DNA of 42,680 nucleotides from an uncultured Bacilli bacterium (GTDB taxonomy: Bacteria; Bacillota_I; Bacilli_A; RFN20; CAG-826): assembly GCA_944358865.1 (NCBI GenBank), contig CALVRV010000012.1, positions 1-42,680 on the forward strand, in the 5' to 3' direction. Within the stretch, counting starts at the first letter, position 1, and each line of letters opens with the position of its first letter. The position numbers and the translations under genes are program-made. This document shows positions 20,717 to 28,775 of the stretch, piece after piece. The notes beneath the pieces were generated by a model. That model saw only the letters and a program-made list of their open reading frames with translations, was not told the DNA's origin and ran no database searches.

Positions 20717-21880
20717 ATGAATAAAAAAATATTTGGATTATTATTTGTTATTCCATTAACTATGTCTTTGGGATCCTGTAATAATGAAGTATCTTTTAAT
20801 ATGAATGATTATAATCAAAAGGTTTCTACTAGCGACGCAATATCAATTGTTTCTAATTCATATGATGCAATGAAAAATATCTCAGGATTAAAAATTAATC
20901 AAACAATAAATGATGAATCTGTTTGTTACACTATTAAAGGAAGTGACATTGTTAATGGTGTAGTAGAGCAAACAAATACCACTAATATTTCTTTATCTAC
21001 TAAAGATAGTAATGTAGAAATCTTTGCTGGTATTGATAAAAATCAACCAATAAATAATGCTTTAACTATGAGTCAACAACTAGATGAATATTGTTATGAT
21101 TTTTCATACATCGTAAATGATGAAACAATACATTTTTCAACTTTAGATTTATCAAATTCTAATGTTTATATCACTGATGGAAGAATTTATTATGATTTTT
21201 CTAATACAAATATTAAAGAAGAAATTTTAGAAATTATTAATTTATTTTCTTCACAATCTAGTGATGTTAGTCAAATTATTGAACTTTTAAATTTAATTGG
21301 TGACAAAGTATCTATGCCAATAAATTTTGACTCTTTTTTAAATACAGATAAAACTAATTCAACATTAGATGAGTTAATGCCATCTAGCGAGGATTTTTTA
21401 AATTCATTAACACAATTATTTATTGATTTCCCTTCATTAGAACAAATTATTACTTTTAATAGTGATGGCAGAAATTTATTAATATCTTTTGATTTAACAA
21501 TTGATAAAATATCTAATTTAATTGCTGATTATTTTAATCGTGTTAATCCTGGTTCTTCTTTAGATATAAACGATATTAAAGATGAACTTTTAACTTTATT
21601 TGATATTGAAAGCTTAAAACTTAATTTCATCATTGATAGCAATGGATATATAAGATATTTTGATAGCGACATTGATATTAATATGTTAATTGGTTATCAA
21701 AATCTTGTTGTTCCAGGTGATAGTACTAGACGATATGAAGAAATTACAACTATGAATGTTGTTTTAGATTGTTCTACAAATATCGAATATGGTGATTTTG
21801 ATATTCGTCTACCTGATAATTTATTAACTTATTTTTATTTAGATAATGTTTTAACAAAACCAAGCAAATCATTTTTCTAA
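20717..21880 (+). CDS. Lipoprotein of unknown function, paralogue B
   Basis: This 387-aa lipoprotein begins MNKKIFGLLF and has lipobox LGSC followed by NN. The start at 20717 is chosen because a GAGGTG site precedes it and the signal peptide begins there; an upstream in-frame start adds ten residues that spoil the signal. The mature region mirrors paralogue A: an early SDAISIVSNSYDA helix parallels the LSEGLEAISLAYEN helix of A, and NFIIDSNGYIRYFDSDID parallels the A segment near its C-terminus. Tandem duplication followed by divergence is the simple reading. A has its own terminator, so B is transcribed separately. Function is unknown. Confidence 0.83.
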   Translation: MNKKIFGLLFVIPLTMSLGSCNNEVSFNMNDYNQKVSTSDAISIVSNSYDAMKNISGLKINQTINDESVCYTIKGSDIVNGVVEQTNTTNISLSTKDSNVEIFAGIDKNQPINNALTMSQQLDEYCYDFSYIVNDETIHFSTLDLSNSNVYITDGRIYYDFSNTNIKEEILEIINLFSSQSSDVSQIIELLNLIGDKVSMPINFDSFLNTDKTNSTLDELMPSSEDFLNSLTQLFIDFPSLEQIITFNSDGRNLLISFDLTIDKISNLIADYFNRVNPGSSLDINDIKDELLTLFDIESLKLNFIIDSNGYIRYFDSDIDINMLIGYQNLVVPGDSTRRYEEITTMNVVLDCSTNIEYGDFDIRLPDNLLTYFYLDNVLTKPSKSFF

Positions 21881-21923
21881 TTTTATAATTTAACTATATT
21901 TTGATAAGATTTTTAAAAAAAGA

Positions 21924-21952
21924 TTTACATTCAATCTTAAGATTGATATGAT
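21924..21952 (+). promoter_or_regulatory. Promoter of rplS
   Basis: TTTACA (21924-21929) and TATGAT (21947-21952) have a 17-nt spacer. Transcription would start near 21959, giving a leader of about 80 nt. Confidence 0.6.
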
Positions 21953-21958
21953 TTAAAA

Positions 21959-22038
21959 GCGCATTAAAAAGCGATACGGGTGGTCCGCTGATAAAATATC
22001 ATGAACATCAAGAGAAAAATTATGATAGGAGGTAAATT
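21959..22038 (+). ncRNA. Structured rplS mRNA leader (L19 leader candidate)
   Basis: Within the predicted leader, AGCG (21970-21973) pairs with CGCT (21986-21989) around a GGGTGG-containing loop. An 8-bp stem then pairs 21997-22004 with 22020-22027 and ends exactly at the AGGAGG ribosome site (22027-22032). Leaders that bind L19 and control their own rplS mRNA are known in low-GC Gram-positives. The pairings are seen in the sequence; membership in that RNA family is inferred. Confidence 0.55.
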
Positions 22039-22389
22039 ATGAACAACAATTTAGTTAAAGAAATTACCTTAAGTCAACTTCGTGATGACATTCCAGAATT
22101 TTCAAGTGGTGATGTTGTAAAAGTTTATTTACGCATTATCGAAAATAAAAAAGAACGTCTTCAAGTATTCCAAGGTGTTGTCTTACAACGTCGTGGCGGT
22201 GGTGTTGGTGAAACATTTACAGTTAGAAAAATTTCTAGCGGTGTCGGTGTTGAAAAAACATTCTTACTTCACTCACCATCAATTAGTAAAATTGAAGTTG
22301 TCCGTCATGGTAAAGTTAGAAGAAATAAAATCTTCTATCTACGTAATAGAAGTGGTAAATCCGCTCGTATTAAAGAAGTACTTAAATAG
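22039..22389 (+). CDS. rplS: 50S ribosomal protein L19
   Basis: L19 sits at the 30S-50S interface. The 116-aa protein has the family pattern [13 protein letters not shown], then [28 protein letters not shown] in broken form, and the C-terminal [16 protein letters not shown] perfect AGGAGG stands 6 nt before the ATG. It heads the rplS-lepB-rbgA-rnhB block known from Bacillota but is followed by its own terminator. In Bacillus it follows trmD; here the trmD unit is inverted and about 5 kb away. Confidence 0.97.
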   Translation: MNNNLVKEITLSQLRDDIPEFSSGDVVKVYLRIIENKKERLQVFQGVVLQRRGGGVGETFTVRKISSGVGVEKTFLLHSPSISKIEVVRHGKVRRNKIFYLRNRSGKSARIKEVLK

Positions 22390-22390
22390 T

Positions 22391-22415
22391 AAAAACGGTG
22401 GTAACACCGTTTTTT
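22391..22415 (+). terminator. rplS terminator
   Basis: AAAAACGGTG and CACCGTTTTT form a 10-bp stem with loop GTAA, directly after the rplS stop, followed by further T residues. It is a strong intrinsic terminator. Its T-tract overlaps the presumed -35 region of lepB. Confidence 0.9.
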
Positions 22416-22439
22416 CTTTTATATTTTAAAAGAAATATA

Positions 22440-22445
22440 TATAAT
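22440..22445 (+). promoter_or_regulatory. -10 box of lepB, 9 nt before the start codon
   Basis: A perfect TATAAT ends 9 nt before the lepB ATG, and no Shine-Dalgarno sequence lies between. A start 6-8 nt after the box would give a leader of 1-3 nt, that is, an effectively leaderless mRNA. The -35 region is T-rich without a clear match. Confidence 0.5.
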
Positions 22446-22454
22446 CTTATTGAT

Positions 22455-23087
22455 ATGAAAAACTTTAAAAGTCTTTCTAATAACACTAAAAAAATAATTA
22501 TCTATTGTACATATTTAGTGTTTATTTGTTTAGTTTGTGTGGCTAGTTTTGCTACATATAATCGCTTTTATTATTCTTTTTATTATGTTGAAGGATATTC
22601 AATGTATCCAACTTTAGAACCGCTTCAATTTGGAAAAGTTGATACACATCGTGATATTTTACAATACTTAGATCGCTTTGATATTGTAATTACTTATTAT
22701 CCAACTGATTATAATGATAACGAGCTTAAAAATAATGCCGAATTAAAAATTAAAAGAGTTATTGGTCTTCCTAATGAAACTATTACTGTTACAAATATTA
22801 ACAATCAAAATTATATAAATGTTAATGGTATAGAACTAGTATTGCCATTTAATCCAGATGATAATTTAGGACTTGATCGATATGTTGGAAGAGAATATAC
22901 CTTAAAAGAAAATGAATATTTTTTAATGGGTGATAACTGGGGTCATTCTTCTGATTCTTGTGATGTAGGTCCAATTAATATAAATATGATTCAAGGCATT
23001 CTTATCGCAATTGAAGGGATATGCGACGTCGATAGCGATGGAAATGTTATTTCATTAACGTATCAAGATAAAGTTTATTTTAAGTAG
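22455..23087 (+). CDS. lepB: Signal peptidase I
   Basis: LepB removes signal peptides from Sec and Tat exported proteins at the outer face of the membrane. The 210-aa protein has one N-terminal membrane segment (about residues 13-34), then catalytic S49 in GYSMYP and K100 in KIKRVIGLP, and the conserved GDNWGHSSDS box. The start is placed at 22455; an upstream frame start lies within the rplS terminator and is not credible. No ribosome site is present, and the -10 box almost touches the start. The next gene, rbgA, begins 6 nt after the stop. Confidence 0.92.
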   Translation: MKNFKSLSNNTKKIIIYCTYLVFICLVCVASFATYNRFYYSFYYVEGYSMYPTLEPLQFGKVDTHRDILQYLDRFDIVITYYPTDYNDNELKNNAELKIKRVIGLPNETITVTNINNQNYINVNGIELVLPFNPDDNLGLDRYVGREYTLKENEYFLMGDNWGHSSDSCDVGPININMIQGILIAIEGICDVDSDGNVISLTYQDKVYFK

Positions 23088-23093
23088 GTGCTT

Positions 23094-23954
23094 ATGAATA
23101 ATAACATTCACTGGTTTCCTGGACATATGAAAAAAGCCATCAATCAAATTAGTGAAAAACTAAAAATGATTGATGTTGTGATTGAAATTTGTGATGCAAG
23201 AATACCTTTTTCTTCTTTAAATAAGCAATTAGAAAACGCAATAAAAGATAAACCTAAATTACTAATATTTTCAAAATGCGATCTTGCTGATGAAAATCAA
23301 ATAAGACTATGGGAAAAATATTATCAAGACAAATCTTATTTAACTTTAGCAGTTAATTTAAACAATAAAAACCAAATCGAAACAATCATTAATAAAATTC
23401 AATATTTAGCTAAACCAAAAATTGATAAATTATTAAAAAAAGGAATTAAAAATTATCCAATCAAAACGATGATTATCGGAATTCCAAATGTAGGTAAATC
23501 AACACTTATTAATTTATTAAGCAAAAGAAAAGCTGCTAAAGTTGAAAATAAACCTGGCTTAACACGTTCACAACAATGGATTAAAATTGATCAAAATATA
23601 TATTTATTAGACACTCCTGGAATTTTGCCTACGTATTATGAAAACGAGGAAATTGCAACAAAAATCGCGCTAATTGGCTCTATTAGACAAGATATTGTTC
23701 CTTTAGACAAATTAGTGAACAATTTAATTGATTTTTTAAGGGAATTTTATCCAAATTCACTGCAAAATCGATATAAAATTGAAAATATTTATATAAAAAA
23801 TGAAGATATTTTAAAACAAATTTGCATAAATAGATCATTTAAAAAAGAAAATGATGTTTATGATTTTCAAAAAGCAAAAATAATATTATTAAACGAATTT
23901 AAAGATGGATTGTTAGGCCAATTTTGTCTAGATAGATGTGATATAGATGGATAA
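23094..23954 (+). CDS. rbgA: Ribosome biogenesis GTPase RbgA (YlqF)
   Basis: RbgA drives a late step of 50S assembly (uptake of L16 and others). It is a circularly permuted GTPase, and the motif order shows it: G4 comes first as SKCD (residues 60-63), then G1 GIPNVGKST (129-137), then G3 DTPG (173-176). G4 reads SKCD in place of the usual NKxD, a known variation in this family. The N-terminus MNNNIHWFPGHM is typical. The start at 23094 is preferred over GTG at 23088 because AGGTG precedes it. The protein has 286 aa, normal length. It overlaps rnhB by 8 nt, the classic gene pair. Confidence 0.95.
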   Translation: MNNNIHWFPGHMKKAINQISEKLKMIDVVIEICDARIPFSSLNKQLENAIKDKPKLLIFSKCDLADENQIRLWEKYYQDKSYLTLAVNLNNKNQIETIINKIQYLAKPKIDKLLKKGIKNYPIKTMIIGIPNVGKSTLINLLSKRKAAKVENKPGLTRSQQWIKIDQNIYLLDTPGILPTYYENEEIATKIALIGSIRQDIVPLDKLVNNLIDFLREFYPNSLQNRYKIENIYIKNEDILKQICINRSFKKENDVYDFQKAKIILLNEFKDGLLGQFCLDRCDIDG

Positions 23955-24573
23955 AAATTTTGATAAACAATATATTATTAATAATAATATTAAATTACTC
24001 GTAGGATGCGATGAAGCAGGAAGAGGATGTCTTGCTGGCCCAGTTGTCGCAGCCGCTGTTATTTTAAAAGATGATTTTTATGATGATCTTATTGACGATT
24101 CGAAAAAACTTACTCCTAATCAAAGAGAAAAAGCTTATCAAATGATTATTAATAATTGTATATGTTATGGGGTTGGAATAATATCAAGTGAAACAATTGA
24201 TAAAATAAATATCTATGAAGCATCAAGACAAGCTATGCTATTAGCTATTAAAAATATGAAACATGATTTTGATTTGGTATTAACAGATGCAATGAAACTT
24301 CATGATGAACATATTAGATGTATAGATATTATTAAAGGAGATGCAAAATCATTTTCCATTGCCTCCGCGAGTATTATTGCTAAAGTAACAAGAGACCATA
24401 TTATGGATGAATTAGATAAGTTATATCCACAATATCAATTTAAAAAACATAAAGGATATGGTACAAAATTGCATCTTCAATGTTTAGAAAAATATGGCCC
24501 TTTAAAAGGTATACATCGATTTTCTTATAAACCAGTTAAAAAAATAATTGACCCAATTATAAAATTATTTTAG
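23947..24573 (+). CDS. rnhB: Ribonuclease HII
   Basis: RNase HII cuts at ribonucleotides in DNA and removes RNA primers. The 208-aa protein carries GCDEAGRGCLAGP (residues 20-32) with catalytic D22 and E23, the third Asp in LTDAMKL, and the C-terminal HKGYGTKLH box. The start overlaps the end of rbgA by 8 nt. The region after the stop (24574-24621) contains an A/T-rich self-complementary run and the dprA ribosome site. Confidence 0.95.
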   Translation: MDKNFDKQYIINNNIKLLVGCDEAGRGCLAGPVVAAAVILKDDFYDDLIDDSKKLTPNQREKAYQMIINNCICYGVGIISSETIDKINIYEASRQAMLLAIKNMKHDFDLVLTDAMKLHDEHIRCIDIIKGDAKSFSIASASIIAKVTRDHIMDELDKLYPQYQFKKHKGYGTKLHLQCLEKYGPLKGIHRFSYKPVKKIIDPIIKLF

Positions 24574-24621
24574 TCATTTTTTAAAAAAACTCCTTTAAGT
24601 ATGTAGGAGGACATTTTAAAA

Positions 24622-25392
24622 ATGATACAAGGACGTGATTTATTACTTTATTTATCGTATAAATATTCTGGTGATTGGGAAAGAATATTTGAAGCAATAA
24701 AAAAACGAGAAGCAGTTGATATGGAATTGCTTCAAGAATGTAAGAATTTAATTAAATGTAATTTTATTACAATAATTGATGAAAATTACCCGCAATGTTA
24801 TAAGCAAATTTTCCAACCACCTTTTGTTTTATATTATTATGGCGACATTAATTTATTAGATAACTATTATTCTAATCTTGCCGTGGTTGGATCTAGAGAA
24901 GCATTAAAAGAAAACAAACAATTAACAAAAGAAATAATAAAAAATTTAAATAATGAATTTGTAATTGTCTCTGGCTTAGCACATGGAATAGATAGCATTG
25001 CTCATGAAGCAATAATAAAAAATAATGGAAAAACAATTGCTGTTTTAGGATGTGGTATAGATTATATATATCCTAAAGAAAATGAAGATTTGTATAATAT
25101 TATTAAAAAAGATCATTTATTAATAAGTGAATATCCAAATCTAACTCCACCTAAAAATGATTATTTCCCATTTAGAAATCGTTTAATCTGTGGTTTAGCG
25201 CCTTTATTATTTGTTCCTGAGGTTAAGCTTAAATCTGGCACGAATATATCAATTAAATTAGCTATTGAACAAGGAAAAGATATTTTGATATTACCTCAAA
25301 GCCCAAATAATGGAACAATTAATAATCGAATAATTAAAGATGGCGCGATATTAGTGGAATCTGCTCAAGATATTTTAAATGAGAAAAAATAA
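24622..25392 (+). CDS. dprA: DNA processing protein DprA/Smf
   Basis: DprA binds incoming single-stranded DNA during transformation and loads RecA. The protein has 256 aa, slightly short because the C-terminal winged-helix domain is missing. The Rossmann-like core is complete: VVGSREA near residue 90, VSGLAHGIDSIAHEAA-like motif near 115, GCGIDYIYPKEN near 143, FRNRLICGL near 190 and a SGTNIS segment. AGGAGG precedes the ATG. Its presence does not prove competence, since the gene is also kept in non-transformable Bacillota. It precedes topA, as in Bacillus. Confidence 0.93.
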   Translation: MIQGRDLLLYLSYKYSGDWERIFEAIKKREAVDMELLQECKNLIKCNFITIIDENYPQCYKQIFQPPFVLYYYGDINLLDNYYSNLAVVGSREALKENKQLTKEIIKNLNNEFVIVSGLAHGIDSIAHEAIIKNNGKTIAVLGCGIDYIYPKENEDLYNIIKKDHLLISEYPNLTPPKNDYFPFRNRLICGLAPLLFVPEVKLKSGTNISIKLAIEQGKDILILPQSPNNGTINNRIIKDGAILVESAQDILNEKK

Positions 25393-25393
25393 T

Positions 25394-25425
25394 ATATTCT
25401 TTTTATATAAGTAATAAAAGAATAT
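25394..25425. repeat. Inverted repeat after dprA
   Basis: ATATTCTTTT (25394-25403) and AAAAGAATAT (25416-25425) form a perfect 10-bp AT-rich stem with a 12-nt loop, two bases after the dprA stop. It lacks a T-tail on the plus strand, so it may be an mRNA 3' end stabiliser or a weak terminator. Confidence 0.5.
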
Positions 25426-25438
25426 TAAAGATGTAGGC

Positions 25439-25467
25439 TTGACAGTATTTTCTAAGTGCAATAATCT
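25439..25467 (+). promoter_or_regulatory. Promoter of topA
   Basis: A perfect TTGACA (25439-25444) is 17 nt from TAATCT (25462-25467), 23 nt before the start and ahead of an AAAGGAG site. Confidence 0.75.
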
Positions 25468-25490
25468 ATTAAGGAAAAAGGAGTGGATTT

Positions 25491-27599
25491 ATGAAACTTG
25501 TAATTGTCGAATCACCAACAAAATGTCAAACCATCAAAAGATATCTAGGTAGCGAATATGAAGTTGTTGCTTCTAAAGGTCATATTAGAGAACTTGCAAA
25601 AAATGGCAAGGGTGGTTTAGGTGTCGATATTGAAAATGATTTTAAACCAACATATAAAATTTCTAAAGAAAAATACAATGTTGTTAATGATTTAAGAAAA
25701 AAAGCAAGAAAAGCTAGTGAAGTTATACTTGCAACCGACCCTGATAGAGAAGGAGAAGCTATCGCTTGGCATTTAACAGAAGTTTTAGGTTTAGATCCTT
25801 TAAAAACTAAAAGACTAGAGTTCCATGAAATTACAAGAGATTCCATTAATGAAGCTATTAAAAATCCACGCACTATCAATTTAAATTTAGTTTCTAGTCA
25901 AGAAGCAAGAAGAATTATTGATCGAATTATTGGATTTAAATTATCAAAATTATTAAATAATAAAATCCATTCAAAAAGCGCTGGTCGAGTGCAAAGCGCA
26001 ACATTAAAAATTATTGCAGATCACGAAAAAGAAATTGCTAATTTTAAACCTGAAGAATATTATAAAATCTCTGTTGTTGCAAAATTTAATGATGAAGATT
26101 ATGAATTAACTTTAAAAAGAAATAAACCAATTTCTTCTTTAAAAGAAGCTGAAGAAATTTTATCGGCAATTGGAGATGAATTAATAGTAAGCGAAGTAAA
26201 AAAAGATATTAAAACTAAACAAAGCAAGCCTCCTTTTAAAACCTCTACTTTAGAGCAAGCTGCTTATAATAGTTTTAAAATTGGAACAAAAGAAACCCAA
26301 GGAATTGCTCAAAGTCTATATGAAGGTATTCAAATAGAAGGTGAACACGAAGGTTTAATTACTTATATGAGAACTGATTCGACTCTTTTATCTAGCACAT
26401 TTATTAAAAGAGCTACTAATTTTATTAATGAAACTTTCGGTGAACAATATATTGGTCCAAATGCTAATTTGAAAAAAACTAGCAAGAATGAAAAATTGCC
26501 TCATGAAGCAATTAGACCAACAAGTAATCATATGACTCCAGAAAAAGTTAAACCATATCTTAATCGTCGTCAATATCAACTATACAAATTGATTTATGAT
26601 CGCGCTTTAGGATATTTAATGGCGCCTAAAAAAGAAGAAGTTACTACTGTTACATTTAAATGCAGTGATGATGTTAGTCTAACTTTAGAAGGCACAAGAG
26701 TAATTTTTGATGGTTACACTAAATTAAATAAAAATGATGAAGATAAAACATCTAAACTTTTACCTCTTATCAATGTTGGTGATAAATTTACCTTAGTTAG
26801 TAAAAAACAAGAACAAAAATTTACTCAACCACCTGCCCATTATAGTGAAGCCAAAATAGTTTCAATTATGGAAGATGTTGGAATAGGAAGACCTTCTACA
26901 TACGCAAATACTATTTCTATTTTAAATAATCGAAAATATGTCCAAGATTCGCAAGGTATTTTAGCAATTACACCTCAAGGTGATAAAACATCTCATGTTT
27001 TAGATAAATATTTTCCAGATATTGTAAACGCTAAATATACTGCCCAAATGGAAGAAAAATTAGATGACATAGAAGAAGGAAAAGAAACAACATTAGATGT
27101 CTTAAAAGAATTTTATTACCCATTTATTGAAGAATTTGAAGATGCATCAAAAAGAATGTATAAAGATGCTGGAGAAAAAGTAGGTCGTCAATGTCCAAAA
27201 TGTGGTCATGACCTTGTTTATAAAGATGGGAAAAATGGTCGCTTTATATCTTGTAGTGATTATCCAAATTGTGACTATGTTGAATCAATAAAAAAAGAAT
27301 TAGTTTATACCGGGGAAACTTGTCCAGTGTGTGGTAAGCCCTTAGTTGAGCGCATTGGCTTAAAAAATAAAAAATTTATTGCTTGTTCAGGCTATCCTGA
27401 TTGTAAATATATTAAAGGAAATGAAAATAAGGTTTTAAAAACAAAACAACCTTTAAAACTTGTTGGAAAAAAATGTCCAAAATGTGGTAAGGATTTGGTT
27501 TTTAGAAAAAATAAAAAAGGTGAAGAATTTATCGCTTGTAGCGGTTTTCCTAAATGTCGTTATACTGAAAATATTAAACAAAATGGTGAAGAAAAATAA
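25491..27599 (+). CDS. topA: DNA topoisomerase I
   Basis: TopA relaxes negative supercoils as a type IA enzyme. The protein has 702 aa. It starts with the Toprim domain (VIVESPTK, then DPDREGEAIAWHL), followed by the type IA core with catalytic tyrosine Y292 in YMRTDS, and ends with three zinc ribbons that begin at C568, C611 and C662, each with CPxCG...C...C spacing. Length and domain order are normal for Bacillota. AAGGAG precedes the ATG. In Bacillus trmFO lies between topA and xerC; here xerC follows after only 32 nt. The stop codon lies in the loop of the terminator. Confidence 0.97.
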   Translation: MKLVIVESPTKCQTIKRYLGSEYEVVASKGHIRELAKNGKGGLGVDIENDFKPTYKISKEKYNVVNDLRKKARKASEVILATDPDREGEAIAWHLTEVLGLDPLKTKRLEFHEITRDSINEAIKNPRTINLNLVSSQEARRIIDRIIGFKLSKLLNNKIHSKSAGRVQSATLKIIADHEKEIANFKPEEYYKISVVAKFNDEDYELTLKRNKPISSLKEAEEILSAIGDELIVSEVKKDIKTKQSKPPFKTSTLEQAAYNSFKIGTKETQGIAQSLYEGIQIEGEHEGLITYMRTDSTLLSSTFIKRATNFINETFGEQYIGPNANLKKTSKNEKLPHEAIRPTSNHMTPEKVKPYLNRRQYQLYKLIYDRALGYLMAPKKEEVTTVTFKCSDDVSLTLEGTRVIFDGYTKLNKNDEDKTSKLLPLINVGDKFTLVSKKQEQKFTQPPAHYSEAKIVSIMEDVGIGRPSTYANTISILNNRKYVQDSQGILAITPQGDKTSHVLDKYFPDIVNAKYTAQMEEKLDDIEEGKETTLDVLKEFYYPFIEEFEDASKRMYKDAGEKVGRQCPKCGHDLVYKDGKNGRFISCSDYPNCDYVESIKKELVYTGETCPVCGKPLVERIGLKNKKFIACSGYPDCKYIKGNENKVLKTKQPLKLVGKKCPKCGKDLVFRKNKKGEEFIACSGFPKCRYTENIKQNGEEK

Positions 27600-27611
27600 C
27601 TTCACCTTTTT
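27585..27611 (+). terminator. topA terminator, with the stop codon in its loop
   Basis: GGTGAAG (27585-27591) pairs with CTTCACC (27600-27606), followed by TTTTT. The topA stop codon (27597-27599) lies in the loop, so coding sequence supplies the left arm. Confidence 0.8.
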
Positions 27612-27619
27612 AATTGTTA

Positions 27620-27625
27620 TATAAT
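27620..27625 (+). promoter_or_regulatory. -10 box of xerC, 6 nt before the start codon
   Basis: A perfect TATAAT ends 6 nt before the ATG at 27632. A start about 7 nt after the box falls at the ATG itself, so the mRNA should be leaderless. The -35 region overlaps the right arm of the topA terminator and has no good match. Confidence 0.5.
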
Positions 27626-27631
27626 GTTTAT

Positions 27632-28537
27632 ATGAAAGATTATTTAGAAGATTTTATCGATTATTTAAAATATAATCTAAATTACACTATTTATACATGC
27701 GATTCATATAAAAGAGATATCATTAAGTTTTATAATTTTGTTGCAAGTGAATCAATTAATTATCTAGATGTAGATAATATTGTTATAAGAAATTTTTTAA
27801 CGAAAGAATTAAAAGAAAAAGTTTCTAAAATATCTTGTAAAAGAAGAATATCAGCCTTGAAAAAATATTATGAATATCTTTTTAAAAAAGGCTATATCAA
27901 AAATAATCCTTTTAATTTTGTCGTGCCAATGAAAGTAGAAAAAAAGTATCCTAAGGTCTTAAATCAAAACCAAATTAAACAAATACTTGCTGATAATATT
28001 TTAAGACAAGATGAATTTGTATTAAGAGATCAAGTTATTTTAGAAATTTTATTTTCTTGTGGCATAAGAGTTAGTGAATTAATCAATATAAAAATAAATG
28101 ACATTTCCTTAAAAGAAAAAATTATTCGTGTCTTTGGTAAAGGCCAAAAAGAAAGACTTGTCCCATTTACTATTCAATGTCAGCAAAGTATTGAAAACTA
28201 TCTTAAACAATTAAGACCTATACTCGCTAATCGTAGTAAAGAATATAATGACTATTTATTATTAAATAAAAACGGTCAACAATTAACAAGAAGAGGTGTG
28301 GAATATATTTTAAATGAGATTGAAATGAAATGCGCAGATTTTTATGGCTTACATCCTCATATGCTTCGACATAGTTTTGCAACTACATTATTAGAAAATG
28401 GCGCTGATCTAAGATTAATTCAAGAATTATTAGGTCATTCATCGATAAATTCAACCCAAATATATACTCATGTCAGTGAAGAAAACATGAAAACTGTCTA
28501 TAATTTTGCTCATCCTAGAGCAAAGGAAAACAAATAA
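27632..28537 (+). CDS. xerC: Tyrosine recombinase XerC/XerD type
   Basis: This site-specific recombinase probably resolves chromosome dimers at dif. The start is set at 27632, where the core-binding domain begins [12 protein letters not shown]; a TTG start 18 nt upstream would overlap the -10 box. From there it has 301 aa, the normal length. The SAM-like N-terminal domain is followed by the catalytic domain with R146 in GIRVSEL, the Lys of the GKGQKER turn, H243-xx-R246 in HMLRH, H269 in LGHSS and nucleophile Y278. The topA-xerC order matches Bacillus codV, so I use xerC; the sequence alone does not separate XerC from XerD. The location next to core genes, not cargo, argues against a phage integrase. 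Confidence 0.9.
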   Translation: MKDYLEDFIDYLKYNLNYTIYTCDSYKRDIIKFYNFVASESINYLDVDNIVIRNFLTKELKEKVSKISCKRRISALKKYYEYLFKKGYIKNNPFNFVVPMKVEKKYPKVLNQNQIKQILADNILRQDEFVLRDQVILEILFSCGIRVSELINIKINDISLKEKIIRVFGKGQKERLVPFTIQCQQSIENYLKQLRPILANRSKEYNDYLLLNKNGQQLTRRGVEYILNEIEMKCADFYGLHPHMLRHSFATTLLENGADLRLIQELLGHSSINSTQIYTHVSEENMKTVYNFAHPRAKENK

Positions 28538-28570
28538 AATATTCTTAATTTGCAATGTTTTTATTAAAAA

Positions 28571-28634
28571 CAAAGGATTTTTAGTTATATCTTGTTTTAT
28601 CTAATAGATAAATTTTAAATTCTTTGCTTTTTTT
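28571..28634 (+). terminator. xerC terminator, long stem
   Basis: CAAAGGATTT (28571-28580) pairs with AAATTCTTTG (28617-28626), including one G-U pair, and is followed by C and seven T residues. An inner TTATCTAATAGATAA palindrome can fold in the long loop. Confidence 0.6.
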
Positions 28635-28661
28635 AAGACATTATTTGTGATACTATATTAT
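28633..28661 (+). promoter_or_regulatory. Promoter of rpsB-tsf
   Basis: TTAAGA (28633-28638) and TATTAT (28656-28661) have a 17-nt spacer; an overlapping -10 candidate TACTAT begins at 28651. The leader to rpsB would be about 105 nt. Confidence 0.45.
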
Positions 28662-28667
28662 GGCTCT

Positions 28668-28775
28668 AATTAGAGACTACACACACTATGAATTTGATAT
28701 CCGCGTCTTATGATAATCATAAGGGATATTTGTTAGAAGTAGTGGAGGAAAAAACAAATAAGGAGGTTCACTTAA
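28668..28775 (+). ncRNA. Structured rpsB mRNA leader
   Basis: The leader holds a well-formed bulged hairpin: GATATCC (28696-28702) pairs with GGATATT (28724-28730), a one-sided GCGT bulge follows, then CTTATG (28707-28712) pairs with CATAAG (28718-28723) around loop ATAAT. Upstream, a CTCTAATTAGAG palindrome lies near the presumed transcript start. Ribosomal protein leaders of this size commonly give feedback control by the product, here S2. The structure is seen; the ligand is inferred. Confidence 0.5.

Noticed and set aside
22175-22429. Second-frame open frame overlapping rplS
   Set aside because: It overlaps the well-supported L19 gene and runs through its terminator; composition is not protein-like.
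27632-28537. Phage or element integrase
   Set aside because: Length, motif set and the place after topA match the XerC/CodV recombinase of the core cluster, with no element cargo next to it.
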